Source: Paraherbaspirillum soli
Lineage (GTDB): Bacteria > Pseudomonadota > Gammaproteobacteria > Burkholderiales > Burkholderiaceae_D
Assembly (NCBI RefSeq): GCF_042654985.1
Contig: NZ_JBHSMT010000029.1
Span: 62,001 to 126,000 of the forward strand
Reading direction: 5' to 3'
DNA length: 64,000 nucleotides
Shown: in pieces, positions 1 through 8,270 of the stretch
How the letters are laid out: each line of letters starts with the position of its first letter
Position numbering within the stretch: the first letter of the stretch is position 1
Notes under the pieces: model-generated
What the model saw: only the letters and a program-made list of their open reading frames with translations
Database searches by the model: none
Told to the model about the DNA's origin: nothing
Made by a program: the position numbers and the translations under genes

Positions 1-98
1 GCCGAATCGCGTTCGAACATCGCAGCGGCGGTCGCTGTTGCCAATTCCTGGGCAGAGTTAATTCTGGCTACGCGATTTTTGGCGTGACTGCTAGGCAT
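1..98 (-). CDS. paaI: PaaI-type thioesterase, N-terminal fragment
   Basis: Only the first 32 codons lie in the window; the gene continues past the left edge. It starts with ATG at 98 and overlaps the end of paaH by 8 bp, the tight coupling usual in one operon. The visible peptide runs from MPSSHAKNRV to AAAMFERDSA. The ending AxAMxxRD resembles the beginning of PaaI hotdog-fold thioesterases, which release CoA from ring-hydroxylated or dead-end phenylacetyl-CoA intermediates. The catalytic region is outside the window, so the assignment leans on operon position after paaH. Inference: paaI; another small paa-operon protein cannot be excluded. Confidence 0.6.
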   Translation of the reverse strand, partial: MPSSHAKNRVARINSAQELATATAAAMFERDS

Positions 99-1662
99 GA
101 AAATTCTCTCCGTTGGTTTGCTTGCGGCGAATCAATGGCGAGACGCGATAGCGATCTTCCCCATAGCTATCGGCGAGGTTGTGCAGCACGGTGGCGACCC
201 TGGCAATGCCAATGGCGTCCGCCCAGGCTAACGGCCCAAGCGGATAGTTGACGCCTTTTCGCATCGCGAGATCGACCGCGGCCACACCGCAAACACCTTG
301 ATTGACAGCGTCTGCCGCTTCGTTGGCAAGCATGGCGACGGTACGCATAACGGTCATGCCCGGCACGTCGTCCAGACCTGACACGGCAAAACCCGCTGCC
401 TGGAACAAACCGACCATGGCCTGATAGGCCGCCACGCTGCATTGGTCAGCCTTGGCCAGCGCAATCCGCGTCGCCTTGCTGAAGTCAAAGGCCAGATCCA
501 GCAAGACCAGATTCGGACAATCTTCGGCATCAGCACGTTGCGTTGCGCTGCGGCCGTCGGTCAGATACAGCCTGGCATCGCCGCATTCCAGCAAGACCTG
601 ATCCGCTCCGGCCGGCGGCAGATGGCGAACGGCGATGCCGGCGTTGCTAAAGCGGGCGGCAAGCGCCTCGGCCATGGCATCCTTGGCGTGCATCACAATG
701 CCGGCATCCGGTCGTGCCTGCGCTGCCTCGGACTGCGCGCAAGGATTCACTGCATCAATGCCGTAGCGATAAAATCCGCGCCCCGACTTACGCCCCAGAA
801 AACCGGCGCTGACCAATTCTTGCTGTATCAGCGACGGCATGAAACGTGGATCGTTGAAGGTGGCATCAAACACCGATTGCGTCACTGCCAGATTGACGTC
901 GTGCCCGATCAAATCCATTAATTCGAACGGCCCCATGCGAAAGCCGCCTGCCTCGCGCATCACGGCGTCCAGCGTGGCCGCGTCCGCAGCCTGTTCCGTC
1001 AACAATCGCATGCCCTCGGCGTAATACGGACGCGCCACCCGATTGACGATGAAGCCCGGCGTTGATTTGGCATGCACCGCGCACTTTCCCCAGGCGATGG
1101 CGGTCGCATGCACGGTATCCGCGACCGCCGCCTCAGTCGCCAATCCGCTGATGATTTCGACCAGTTCCATCAACGGCACAGGATTAAAAAAATGCATGCC
1201 GACCAGCCGCGCCGGATTGCCTAGTTGCGCGGCAATCGCCGTGATCGAGATGGAAGAAGTGTTGCTGGCAAAAATACATGTGGTGTTGACGATCTGCTCC
1301 AGATCGGCGAACAGCTGGCGCTTGCTCCCCAGATTTTCAACAATTGCTTCCATCACCAGACTGGCATCGGACAAGTCGTCGAGGCTAGCCGCAGCACGTA
1401 TGCGCGCGCCGGCAGCATCGGCATCTGCAGCGCGCATGCGCCCCTTGTCGACCTGCCGCTGCAAGGCGGCGCGAATTTCTGCCAAAGCTTTGGTTGCCGC
1501 CTGCGAGCGGCTATCGTACAGTCGCACCGGATGCCCGGCGAGCGCCGCCACCTGCGCGATACCGGCACCCATGACGCCGCTGCCGATCACCGCAACCACA
1601 CGGGATGAATCGATCCTTGATGCCATGGTTGCGGACGCAGCGGTCTGTATTTTCCGGTCCAT
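91..1662 (-). CDS. paaH: 3-hydroxyacyl-CoA dehydrogenase PaaH
   Basis: 523 aa. In phenylacetate breakdown PaaH oxidises 3-hydroxyadipyl-CoA to 3-oxoadipyl-CoA with NAD+. A Rossmann fingerprint, IGSGVMGAGIA, lies near residues 26-36. The family motif HFFNPVPLMELVEI follows at about 157-170 and PGFIVNRV at about 205. A second 3HCDH C-terminal repeat occupies roughly residues 430-510, as is usual for the ~500-aa PaaH/PaaC class. ATG at 1662 is preceded by a G-rich Shine-Dalgarno sequence inside the end of paaG, only 2 bp after the paaG stop, suggesting translational coupling. An internal ATG 12 codons later (MASRIDSS) is a possible alternative start. It is co-transcribed with paaA to paaG upstream and paaI downstream. 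Confidence 0.93.
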   Translation of the reverse strand: MDRKIQTAASATMASRIDSSRVVAVIGSGVMGAGIAQVAALAGHPVRLYDSRSQAATKALAEIRAALQRQVDKGRMRAADADAAGARIRAAASLDDLSDASLVMEAIVENLGSKRQLFADLEQIVNTTCIFASNTSSISITAIAAQLGNPARLVGMHFFNPVPLMELVEIISGLATEAAVADTVHATAIAWGKCAVHAKSTPGFIVNRVARPYYAEGMRLLTEQAADAATLDAVMREAGGFRMGPFELMDLIGHDVNLAVTQSVFDATFNDPRFMPSLIQQELVSAGFLGRKSGRGFYRYGIDAVNPCAQSEAAQARPDAGIVMHAKDAMAEALAARFSNAGIAVRHLPPAGADQVLLECGDARLYLTDGRSATQRADAEDCPNLVLLDLAFDFSKATRIALAKADQCSVAAYQAMVGLFQAAGFAVSGLDDVPGMTVMRTVAMLANEAADAVNQGVCGVAAVDLAMRKGVNYPLGPLAWADAIGIARVATVLHNLADSYGEDRYRVSPLIRRKQTNGENFHA

Positions 1663-1664
1663 CG

Positions 1665-2456
1665 CTACGCCCCCTGAAACTGCGGCGCGCGTTTTTCAAT
1701 GAAGGCTGTCACCCCTTCGCGGTAATCGCTGCTGTTGCCTAGCTCGCGCATGAAATCGCGCTCCAGTTCGATCTGCTGTTCCAGCGTGTTGGCGGCACTG
1801 GCGTAAATTGCGCGCTTGGTGCGAGCCATGCCCTTGGTCGGGGCAGCGGCGAAATGACGCGCCAGCAGGTCGACTTCCGACTCCAGCTCGGCGTCGTCGA
1901 CACACTTCCAGATCAGGCCCCATTGCGCGGCTTGCTCGGCACTGAGTTTATGCCCCAGCATGGCCAGCCCCATCGCTCGTGCGGTGCCCAGCAGTCGTGG
2001 CAAAAAGTAAGTGCCGCCGGTATCCGGGATCAGTCCCAGCTTGCAGAACGCCTCGACGAAACTAGCCGACTTTGCGGCAATCACGATATCGCAAGCGAGC
2101 GGGAGATTGGCACCAGCCCCGGCCGCCACCCCATTCACGGCACAAATGACCGGAAACGGCAATGCGCGTAGTGCCAGCACCAGCGGACCGTAGTACTTGT
2201 CGATCGAGTCTCCCAGATCGACTGCATCGACACCCGGCGCCACCGCTCGGTCGGATAAATCCTGGCCGGCACAAAAGCCACGGCCGGCCCCGGTCAGCAC
2301 CAGCACCCGCACCGACTTATCCGCCCTGATCCGCTCCAATGCATCACGCAACTCAAGATGCATCGCTGCGGTAAAGCTGTTCAGTTTGTCCGGACGATTT
2401 AACGTCAGGCGGGCAATGCCTTGTTTAAGCTCGAACAAAATGGATTCGTAACGCAT
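1665..2456 (-). CDS. paaG: 1,2-epoxyphenylacetyl-CoA isomerase PaaG
   Basis: 263 aa, full length for a crotonase-fold enzyme. PaaG converts ring-1,2-epoxyphenylacetyl-CoA to the seven-membered oxepin-CoA and also acts as an enoyl-CoA isomerase later in the pathway. The sequence shows the crotonase hallmarks: RPDKLNSF near residue 21, the oxyanion-hole segment GRGFCAGQDLSD near 58, a second glycine-rich loop VAAGAGANLPLACDI near 110, and LIPDTGGTYFLPRLLG near 142, where PaaG keeps its catalytic Asp. ATG at 2456 has AAGGAG six bases upstream. It lies 57 bp after paaN and just before paaH. A related PaaF hydratase is possible, but the PDTGGT segment and gene order favour PaaG. Confidence 0.9.
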   Translation of the reverse strand: MRYESILFELKQGIARLTLNRPDKLNSFTAAMHLELRDALERIRADKSVRVLVLTGAGRGFCAGQDLSDRAVAPGVDAVDLGDSIDKYYGPLVLALRALPFPVICAVNGVAAGAGANLPLACDIVIAAKSASFVEAFCKLGLIPDTGGTYFLPRLLGTARAMGLAMLGHKLSAEQAAQWGLIWKCVDDAELESEVDLLARHFAAAPTKGMARTKRAIYASAANTLEQQIELERDFMRELGNSSDYREGVTAFIEKRAPQFQGA

Positions 2457-2513
2457 GGGCGGCTCCTTGTATGCGATGTGCGGTCAGAGTGGATACTTGG
2501 CGGGATCTATTCC

Positions 2514-4178
2514 TTACACATGAGTCCGGCTTTGCACCACACGGAAACGATTGGCGACAAAGGCCGAATCGGACAAGGCGGCGTTGGCGGCCGGGTTGGC
2601 GCCGGTGCCGTGATAGTCGCTGAAAGCGGCGGATTGATTGACGAAAACTGCGCCGGTCAGGTTGATCGACAAGGCAACGCCAGCCCGCTCCGCAGCATCC
2701 TGAATCTGCTCCAGCACCGCGTCATTGGTGGAATATGCGGACAAGGTCAACGCGCCGTGTTCACGCACGCCTTTTTCGGCGATCGCAATACTGTGCGCGG
2801 TGTCGTTGGTGGCGATGGCGAACGAGATCGGCCCAAAGAATTCCTGCATGATCTTGCTTTCATCGACGCTGTTCATTTTCAACAGCAACGGCGTGCGGAT
2901 ACGGGCCTCGGGAAATTGCGGATGCGCCAGCGTCTGGCTGTCCACCACGACTTTGCCGATGGCTCTGGCTTGTTCGATCCGCTCGATGACACCGACATTC
3001 TGAATTGCGCCCAGCACTTCCACAGCCTTGGCCGGGTCGGCGGTCAACTTGACGATGCTGTCGCCGATCGCGGCCGCCACTTGATTGAAACTAAAATGCC
3101 CTTCCGGGGTAACTATCCCGTCTTTGGGTATGTAAATATTTTGCGGCGCCGTGCACATCTGCCCGGAATACAAGGTCAGCGAGAACGCAATGTTGCGCAC
3201 CATGCCTTTGAAATCGTCGGTCGAATCGATGATGATCTGATTGACCCCGGCTTTCTCGGTGAACACCTGGGCCTGATGGGCGTTGCGTTCCAGCCATGTG
3301 CCGTTTTGGGAACTGCCGGTGAAGTCGATCAAACGTACTTCCGGCCGCAGTGCCAATGTCGACGCCATGCGTTCGCTCGGATCGTTGCTCGCCAGCGTCA
3401 CGACGTCAGGATCGAAGCCCGCCTCAAGCAATACTTCACGAGCCACTTCGACGGTAATCGCCAATGGCAAAATCGCGCCGGGATGCGGCTTGACGACCAC
3501 TGCATTACCGGTCGCCAGACTGGCAAACAGGCCGGGATAGCCGTTCCAGGTAGGGAAAGTGCAACAACCGATGACCAGCCCGATACCACGCGGCACGATG
3601 GTGTACTTCTTTTTCATCTTGATCGGGTCGTGCTTGCCCTGCGGCTTTTCCCAGTACGCTCCATTCGGAATCCGGCGCAATTCTTCCCAGGCATAGGCCA
3701 CCGCTTCCAGGCCGCGATCCTGCGCATGCGGACCGCCGGCCTGGAACGCCATCATGAAGGCTTGGCCGGTGGTGTGCATGACGGCATAGGCCATTTCAAA
3801 GCTGCGCTGATTGAGTCGATGCAGGATTTCCAGCGAGACCCCGACCCAGGCTTCCGGACCGGCTTTGCGCCAGCCGACCGCCGCGGGTTGCATCGCGGCG
3901 AACAGTCGATCGAGTTCCGGCTTCGGATAGGTGATGCCCAGTTCGAAACCATATGGCGACACTTCTTTGCCGACCTGTCCGGCAGTGGCGGCTTGGCTCA
4001 AACCGAACGGCCGGTTCAAGCGCGCTTCAAATGCGGCCTTGCCGTCATCGTTGGCGGTTTCGCCGTAGGCACGCGGACTCGGCGCTTCCGGGAACGGGCT
4101 CCAGTAGCCGCGGGTTGCACAGGCCTTTACCGCTTGCTGCAGCAGGTTATGATGACGTTCGAACAGGAAATGCGACAT
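2514..4178 (-). CDS. paaN: Phenylacetate degradation protein PaaN (aldehyde dehydrogenase type)
   Basis: 554 aa. An aldehyde-dehydrogenase-fold protein of the beta-proteobacterial PaaN type, expected to oxidise the semialdehyde formed on ring opening of oxepin-CoA. Visible features are the NAD-binding core with PHPGAILPLAITVEVAREVL near residues 230-250, FTGSSQNGTWLE near 285, and the catalytic-cysteine segment YSGQMCTAPQNIYIPKDG near 340-357. The E. coli-type PaaZ has an extra C-terminal MaoC-like hydratase domain of about 150 aa. This protein ends without one, so ring hydrolysis must come from another gene not seen here. ATG at 4178 has GGAG upstream. It sits between paaE and paaG in the same orientation, with a 108-bp gap to paaE. 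Confidence 0.9.
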   Translation of the reverse strand: MSHFLFERHHNLLQQAVKACATRGYWSPFPEAPSPRAYGETANDDGKAAFEARLNRPFGLSQAATAGQVGKEVSPYGFELGITYPKPELDRLFAAMQPAAVGWRKAGPEAWVGVSLEILHRLNQRSFEMAYAVMHTTGQAFMMAFQAGGPHAQDRGLEAVAYAWEELRRIPNGAYWEKPQGKHDPIKMKKKYTIVPRGIGLVIGCCTFPTWNGYPGLFASLATGNAVVVKPHPGAILPLAITVEVAREVLLEAGFDPDVVTLASNDPSERMASTLALRPEVRLIDFTGSSQNGTWLERNAHQAQVFTEKAGVNQIIIDSTDDFKGMVRNIAFSLTLYSGQMCTAPQNIYIPKDGIVTPEGHFSFNQVAAAIGDSIVKLTADPAKAVEVLGAIQNVGVIERIEQARAIGKVVVDSQTLAHPQFPEARIRTPLLLKMNSVDESKIMQEFFGPISFAIATNDTAHSIAIAEKGVREHGALTLSAYSTNDAVLEQIQDAAERAGVALSINLTGAVFVNQSAAFSDYHGTGANPAANAALSDSAFVANRFRVVQSRTHV

Positions 4179-4286
4179 GGAATAGGTCTCCAGTTGAGAG
4201 ATGAATCAGCAAAGGATTGGGCGAAAGAATTGGCAAAAGCTACTGCACTACATTCTTGAAACCACACGGCGAATACTTTTTAGAAA

Positions 4287-5363
4287 TCAGGTGTCCTGAT
4301 CGAAATCAATCACCAGTTTGTCGGTCACCGGAAAGCTCTGGCAGCTCAGCACAAAGCCGCGAGCAATTTCATAGTCTTCCAGCGCGTAATTGACATCCAT
4401 GTCCACTTTGCCTTCCAGCACTTTGCAGCGACAGGTGGCGCAGACCCCGCCCTTGCAGGAGTAACGCATGTCGATGCCCTGCCTGAGCCCAGCCTCCAGC
4501 ACCGATTCCTGCTCCTTGTCCATCGTGAAAATGGTGTGGTAACCATCAATAATCACGGTGACTTCGCATTGCTGACGACCGACCAGCGGACGCGTTTGCG
4601 GCGCATGATTTTTCTTTGGGATGCTGGCGGCGAACAATTCCATCTTGATATGCGACTTCGGCATGCCGTGCGCCTGCAGGGATGCCGATACCGCATGCAT
4701 CATGTCTTCCGGGCCGCAGATAAAAGCCGTGTCAATGTCCTCCAGCTGGATCCAGCGCCGGAAGAATTCATCGCATTTTTCACCTGTAATGCGGCCGTTG
4801 AAAAGCTCGATATCCTGCTGCTCACGGCTCATGACATAGACCAGCTTCAGTCGTTCAAGATAGTTATCCTTGAGCTCCGCCAACTCTTCCTTGAAGATGA
4901 CGGTCGACGAGGCGCGGTTGCCGTACACCAGTGTGAACCGGCTGTTGGGCTCCGCCTGCAGTGTGGTCTTGATGATCGATAGCATCGGCGTTATGCCGCT
5001 GCCGGAAGCAAAAGCCAGATAATTCTTTTTGTTGGTGCTTGCCAGCGGCGTATTGAAGTGCCCCATCGGCGGCATCACATCCAAGGTATAGCCGTGCTTC
5101 AGCGTGTCGTTGGCCCAGGTAGAAAAGACCCCGCCCGGGGTTCTCTTGATCGCCACCCGCAACACATCGTCCTGTACCGCCGAACAAATGGAATAAGAAC
5201 GCCGCACATCGTCGCCATTGATCTCGGTGCGCAAGGTCAGGTGCTGACCTTGCGTGAAATGAAAAGTATCCTTCAATTGCGCCGGCACATCGAAGGTAAC
5301 GGCAATGCTGTCTCGCGTCTCGTTCTTTATATGGCCAACCGTCAACGAATAAAATTTGCTCAT
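4287..5363 (-). CDS. paaE: Phenylacetyl-CoA epoxidase reductase subunit PaaE
   Basis: 358 aa. It passes electrons from NADPH to the PaaABC(D) epoxidase. The N-terminal half is a ferredoxin-NADP reductase module: the flavin-binding RRSYSIC motif is near residue 54-60 and a nucleotide-binding segment ASGSGITPMLSI near 118-130. The C-terminal ~90 residues form a plant-type 2Fe-2S domain with YSCKGGVCATCRCKV near 299-313 and a final cysteine in VLSCQSFP, giving the four ligands in the usual C-x4-C-x2-C...C spacing. Length fits the family. The start at 5363 is preceded by AAGGAG. It lies 41 bp after paaD and before paaN in the operon. Confidence 0.95.
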   Translation of the reverse strand: MSKFYSLTVGHIKNETRDSIAVTFDVPAQLKDTFHFTQGQHLTLRTEINGDDVRRSYSICSAVQDDVLRVAIKRTPGGVFSTWANDTLKHGYTLDVMPPMGHFNTPLASTNKKNYLAFASGSGITPMLSIIKTTLQAEPNSRFTLVYGNRASSTVIFKEELAELKDNYLERLKLVYVMSREQQDIELFNGRITGEKCDEFFRRWIQLEDIDTAFICGPEDMMHAVSASLQAHGMPKSHIKMELFAASIPKKNHAPQTRPLVGRQQCEVTVIIDGYHTIFTMDKEQESVLEAGLRQGIDMRYSCKGGVCATCRCKVLEGKVDMDVNYALEDYEIARGFVLSCQSFPVTDKLVIDFDQDT

Positions 5364-5404
5364 ATAACCTGGCTCTCCTTGGCTCGGCTCTATTTACGTC
5401 AAAA

Positions 5405-5998
5405 CTAGTGCGGCTTGAAATAGTCGAAAGGCTCCATGCACTCCAGGCAGCGGTACTGGGCCTTGCAGGAAGTCGATCCGAACTGGCTGACGCAGCTGGT
5501 ATTGACTGCGCCGCAAAGCGGACAGGCCACTACCGGTGCCGGCCGCGATTTGAAGCTGGCGCGACTGATGCCGCTGATATCGATTACCTGCTGCGCCGGC
5601 GGCGCGATGCCGTATTCCCGCAACCGGATTTTGCCGGTATCGCTGATCCAGTCGGTAGTCCAGGCAGGCGACAGCTGCATCGCTATCCGTACCTGTGCGA
5701 TGCCATGAAGTTGCAATATTTTTTCAATCGACTGCGCAATTGCCGCCATTGCCGGACAACCGGAATAGGTCGGTGTGATGGTCACGACGCATGCAATGTT
5801 TGCTGGCCCATCCGCTTCAAGCGCCATGCGATGCAGCGCAACGGCACGCACGATGCCAAGGTCGACAATCGAGATCGCTGGAATTTCCGGGTCTGGCACT
5901 TCGGCCAACCAGTGCCAGACATCGACAACGGTCGGAGTCGGAACCGGAGACGTATACTCAAGCGCATCAGGCGCGCTGATTCGCGCCGGGCTTACCAC
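5405..5998 (-). CDS. paaD: Phenylacetyl-CoA epoxidase accessory protein PaaD
   Basis: 197 aa. PaaD carries an N-terminal MIP18/DUF59 fold (LAEVPDPEIPAISIVDLGIVR near residues 31-51), related to iron-sulfur assembly factors, and is thought to help mature the epoxidase or its Fe-S partner. The C-terminus has a small zinc-ribbon-like tail: CPLCGAVNTSC, then CKAQYRCLECMEPF, ending DYFKPH, typical of PaaD. The start codon is GTG at 5998, inside the 3' end of paaC (7-bp overlap), with a G-rich ribosome site in paaC. The first 25 residues are poorly conserved-looking, so a later start is possible. Confidence 0.92.
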   Translation of the reverse strand: MVSPARISAPDALEYTSPVPTPTVVDVWHWLAEVPDPEIPAISIVDLGIVRAVALHRMALEADGPANIACVVTITPTYSGCPAMAAIAQSIEKILQLHGIAQVRIAMQLSPAWTTDWISDTGKIRLREYGIAPPAQQVIDISGISRASFKSRPAPVVACPLCGAVNTSCVSQFGSTSCKAQYRCLECMEPFDYFKPH

Positions 5999-6747
5999 TG
6001 CGCCCCCGGATACGCGCGCTGCATGAACTGCATTTCCGCCAGCAAGTAACCCATGTGCTCGGTATGCACGCCTTGCTTGCCCCCCTTTTGCATCCAGGCG
6101 TCGGTCGGCGGCAGGTTCAATGTGGCCTCATCAAATATCACGCTCACATGCGCCAGCCAGGATGCACGCACGCCAGCCGGATCCGGCGCGATGCCGGCGG
6201 CGCTCATTGCAGCATCCAGCGCATCGCTCTGCATCATTTCACCGGTAAACATCCATATGTCGTCCACCGCGCGTTGCATTTTGCGCTGGCTTTCCCGCGT
6301 GCCGTCCCCCAGCCGCACCATCAAGTCGCTGCTGCGCCGCAGGTGGTAGCTGACTTCTTTCAACGATTTTTCCGCAATCCCGGCGATCCGCGCGTCGCTC
6401 GAAGCGGTCAGGCCTTGCAGCAAAAAATAGTGCCAGGTATCGAACAGGAATTGCCGGACCAACGTATCCGCATAGCTGCCGTTGGCTTGTTCGACCAGCA
6501 GGACATTGCTGAATTGATGCGCATCGCGCAAGAAGGCGAGTTGGTCTTCGTCGCGCCCGCGCCCCTCCTCTTCAGCGGCATAGGCGAGCCACAGGCGCGC
6601 CTGGCCGAGCAAGTCCAGCGCAACGTTGCTCAGTGCCATATCCTCCTCCAGCGCCGGGCCTTTGCCGCACCACTGCGACAGGCGCTGGCTGAGGATCAAC
6701 GCATTGTCGCCAAGGCGTAGCAGATAGTTGAATTTATCGTTCGGCAT
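5992..6747 (-). CDS. paaC: Phenylacetyl-CoA epoxidase structural subunit PaaC
   Basis: 251 aa. PaaC is the ferritin-like, catalytically inactive partner of PaaA in the epoxidase core. The sequence begins MPNDKFNYLLRLGDNALILSQ and contains helical segments with LGQARLWLAYAAEEEGRG near residues 49-66 and LKEVSYHLRRSSDLMVRLGDG near 128-150, matching PaaC proteins. Length is normal. ATG at 6747 has a GGAAA stretch upstream. It overlaps paaD by 7 bp and follows paaB by 23 bp, so paaB, paaC and paaD are probably translationally linked. Confidence 0.95.
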   Translation of the reverse strand: MPNDKFNYLLRLGDNALILSQRLSQWCGKGPALEEDMALSNVALDLLGQARLWLAYAAEEEGRGRDEDQLAFLRDAHQFSNVLLVEQANGSYADTLVRQFLFDTWHYFLLQGLTASSDARIAGIAEKSLKEVSYHLRRSSDLMVRLGDGTRESQRKMQRAVDDIWMFTGEMMQSDALDAAMSAAGIAPDPAGVRASWLAHVSVIFDEATLNLPPTDAWMQKGGKQGVHTEHMGYLLAEMQFMQRAYPGAQW

Positions 6748-6770
6748 AGTCGTTTCCGTATCCTGTGCGA

Positions 6771-7055
6771 TTACAGATTTTTCACTGCTTCCGGCATCGG
6801 GAAGAATGTCGGATGGCGGTAAACCTTGCTGTTGGCAGGTTCAAACAATGGCGCTTTGTCGCTAGGGCTGCTGGAGGCGATATCCGCCGCCTTCACCGCC
6901 CAGATGCCGATACCTTCATTGCGCCGGGTATAAACATCGCGCGCATTGTTGATTGCCATTTCCGCATCCGGCGCATGCAGGCTGCCGACATGCTTGTGCG
7001 CCAGCCCGTGCTGGCTACGGATAAAAACTTCCCACAAAGGCCATTCTTTACTCAT
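6771..7055 (-). CDS. paaB: Phenylacetyl-CoA epoxidase subunit PaaB
   Basis: 94 aa with the start chosen here. PaaB is a small subunit that bridges PaaAC heterodimers in the epoxidase. The sequence opens MSKEWPLWEVFIRSQHGLAHKHVGSLHAPD, almost diagnostic of the family, and continues with ARDVYTRRNEGIGIWAV. I prefer ATG at 7055 over an upstream in-frame codon at 7073, because GGGAG lies six bases before 7055 and known PaaB proteins begin at this methionine. It sits between paaA (43-bp gap) and paaC (23-bp gap). Confidence 0.95.
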   Translation of the reverse strand: MSKEWPLWEVFIRSQHGLAHKHVGSLHAPDAEMAINNARDVYTRRNEGIGIWAVKAADIASSSPSDKAPLFEPANSKVYRHPTFFPMPEAVKNL

Positions 7056-7098
7056 CACCAACTCCCGGATCAAATCGGTTTTTCGAGGCGCCCTACGG

Positions 7099-8094
7099 TC
7101 AGGCTACGTGTTGGCCGCTAGCGCGGTCCTGCTTGTCGGCGTATGCCGCCAATGCATCGCGGAACCATGCCCCCTCTTCGTAAGCTTTGGCCCGGACGCT
7201 CAGCCGGTCGCGGTTGCAAGGGCCGTTGCCTTGCAAGATATTGTTGAACTCGCTCCAGTCAATTTCGCCGAAGTCGTAGTGCTGCGTTTCTGCATTCCAT
7301 TTCAATTTGGCGTCAGGCACCGTCAGACCCAGGTATTCGGCTTGCGGCACGCTCTGATCGACCATCTTCTGGCGCAGTTCGTCATTCGAAAAAAGTTTGA
7401 TGCGCCATTGCGCGGATTGCGCGCTGTTGACCGACTCGCCATCGGGCGGGCCGAACATCATCAGGGCCGGCCACCACCAGCGATTGAGCGCGTCCTGCGC
7501 CATTTGCTTTTGCTGCGGGGTGCCGTTGCACAGCGCCAGCATGATGTCGTAGCCTTGCCGCGCATGGAATGACTCTTCCTTGCAAACACGAATCATCGCG
7601 CGTGCATAAGGACCGTAAGAACAGCGGCAAAGCGGGATCTGATTGATGATGGCCGAGCCGTCGACCAGCCAGCCGATGGCCCCCATGTCGGCCCAGCTGA
7701 GGGATGGATAGTTGAAGATGCTTGAGTATTTGGCTTTGCCGGAATGCAGCTCGCTTAGCAACTGGTCGCGCGACACGCCTAGCGTTTCGGCGGCGCTGTA
7801 TAGGTACAGGCCATGACCGGCTTCGTCCTGGATTTTCGCCAGCAGAATCGCCTTGCGTTGCAGCGTAGGAGCGCGCGTCACCCAATTTCCTTCCGGCAGC
7901 TGACCGACAATTTCCGAGTGCGCGTGCTGTGAAATCTGGCGTACCAGCGTTTTGCGATAGGCCTCCGGCATCCAGTCTTTGGGTTCGATCTTGACGCCGC
8001 GTTCAATACGCTCCTGGAACACCCGCTCGTCTGCCCCCATCTCCTCCAGCGCACGAATCCGCTTGGCGCCGGTTTCCACTAATTGTGCGTACAT
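7099..8094 (-). CDS. paaA: Phenylacetyl-CoA epoxidase catalytic subunit PaaA
   Basis: 331 aa from the start chosen. PaaA holds the diiron centre that inserts one oxygen atom into phenylacetyl-CoA to make the 1,2-epoxide. Helical diiron-ligand motifs are visible as KIQDEAGHGLYLYSAAE near residues 88-105 and CKEESFHARQGYD near 172-184; a substrate-binding region around NYPSLSWADMGAIGWLVDGSAI lies between. ATG at 8094 (MYAQLVETG) has a strong AGGAAGG ribosome site; the reading frame extends 11 codons further upstream without one. It is the first gene of the operon paaABCDE-paaN-paaG-paaH-paaI and is transcribed divergently from paaX. Confidence 0.96.
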   Translation of the reverse strand: MYAQLVETGAKRIRALEEMGADERVFQERIERGVKIEPKDWMPEAYRKTLVRQISQHAHSEIVGQLPEGNWVTRAPTLQRKAILLAKIQDEAGHGLYLYSAAETLGVSRDQLLSELHSGKAKYSSIFNYPSLSWADMGAIGWLVDGSAIINQIPLCRCSYGPYARAMIRVCKEESFHARQGYDIMLALCNGTPQQKQMAQDALNRWWWPALMMFGPPDGESVNSAQSAQWRIKLFSNDELRQKMVDQSVPQAEYLGLTVPDAKLKWNAETQHYDFGEIDWSEFNNILQGNGPCNRDRLSVRAKAYEEGAWFRDALAAYADKQDRASGQHVA

Positions 8095-8125
8095 GATTGC
8101 CTTCCTGGTTAGCGAAAGTGAAATC

Positions 8126-8154
8126 ATTATGTGATACAGATTAATTTAAGTAAA
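8126..8154 (-). promoter_or_regulatory. Putative sigma70 promoter of the paa operon
   Basis: On the minus strand TTTACT (8154-8149) and CATAAT (8131-8126) are separated by exactly 17 bp and lie about 32 bp before the paaA start codon. These match the consensus at 4 of 6 and 5 of 6 positions. The -35 box overlaps the palindrome at 8147-8164, so a repressor bound there would block this promoter. Confidence 0.55.
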
Positions 8155-8164
8155 CGTTTATTTA
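8147..8164. promoter_or_regulatory. Near-perfect 18-bp palindrome in the paaA-paaX divergent region (candidate PaaX operator)
   Basis: TAAGTAAACGTTTATTTA reads almost the same on both strands, with one mismatched pair. It covers the -35 box of the predicted paaA promoter. PaaX is a known phenylacetyl-CoA-responsive repressor that binds inverted repeats in paa promoters; assigning this site to PaaX is inference. Confidence 0.45.
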
Positions 8165-8270
8165 GTATCGCAAATAATTCAGTATCAAATGTTGCAAGAA
8201 ATCATTAAAATTGGCGCGCCCTGTATCATTCATCTGTCGGTTCGAAGACAACGTCTGCTGCCATCCCCCA

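Noticed and set aside
2421..4259. Long plus-strand open frame (about 610 codons) opposite paaN
   Set aside because: It is the antisense shadow of paaN in a GC-rich genome. The minus-strand frame has the catalytic motifs of the aldehyde dehydrogenase family; the plus-strand frame matches nothing and has no ribosome site.
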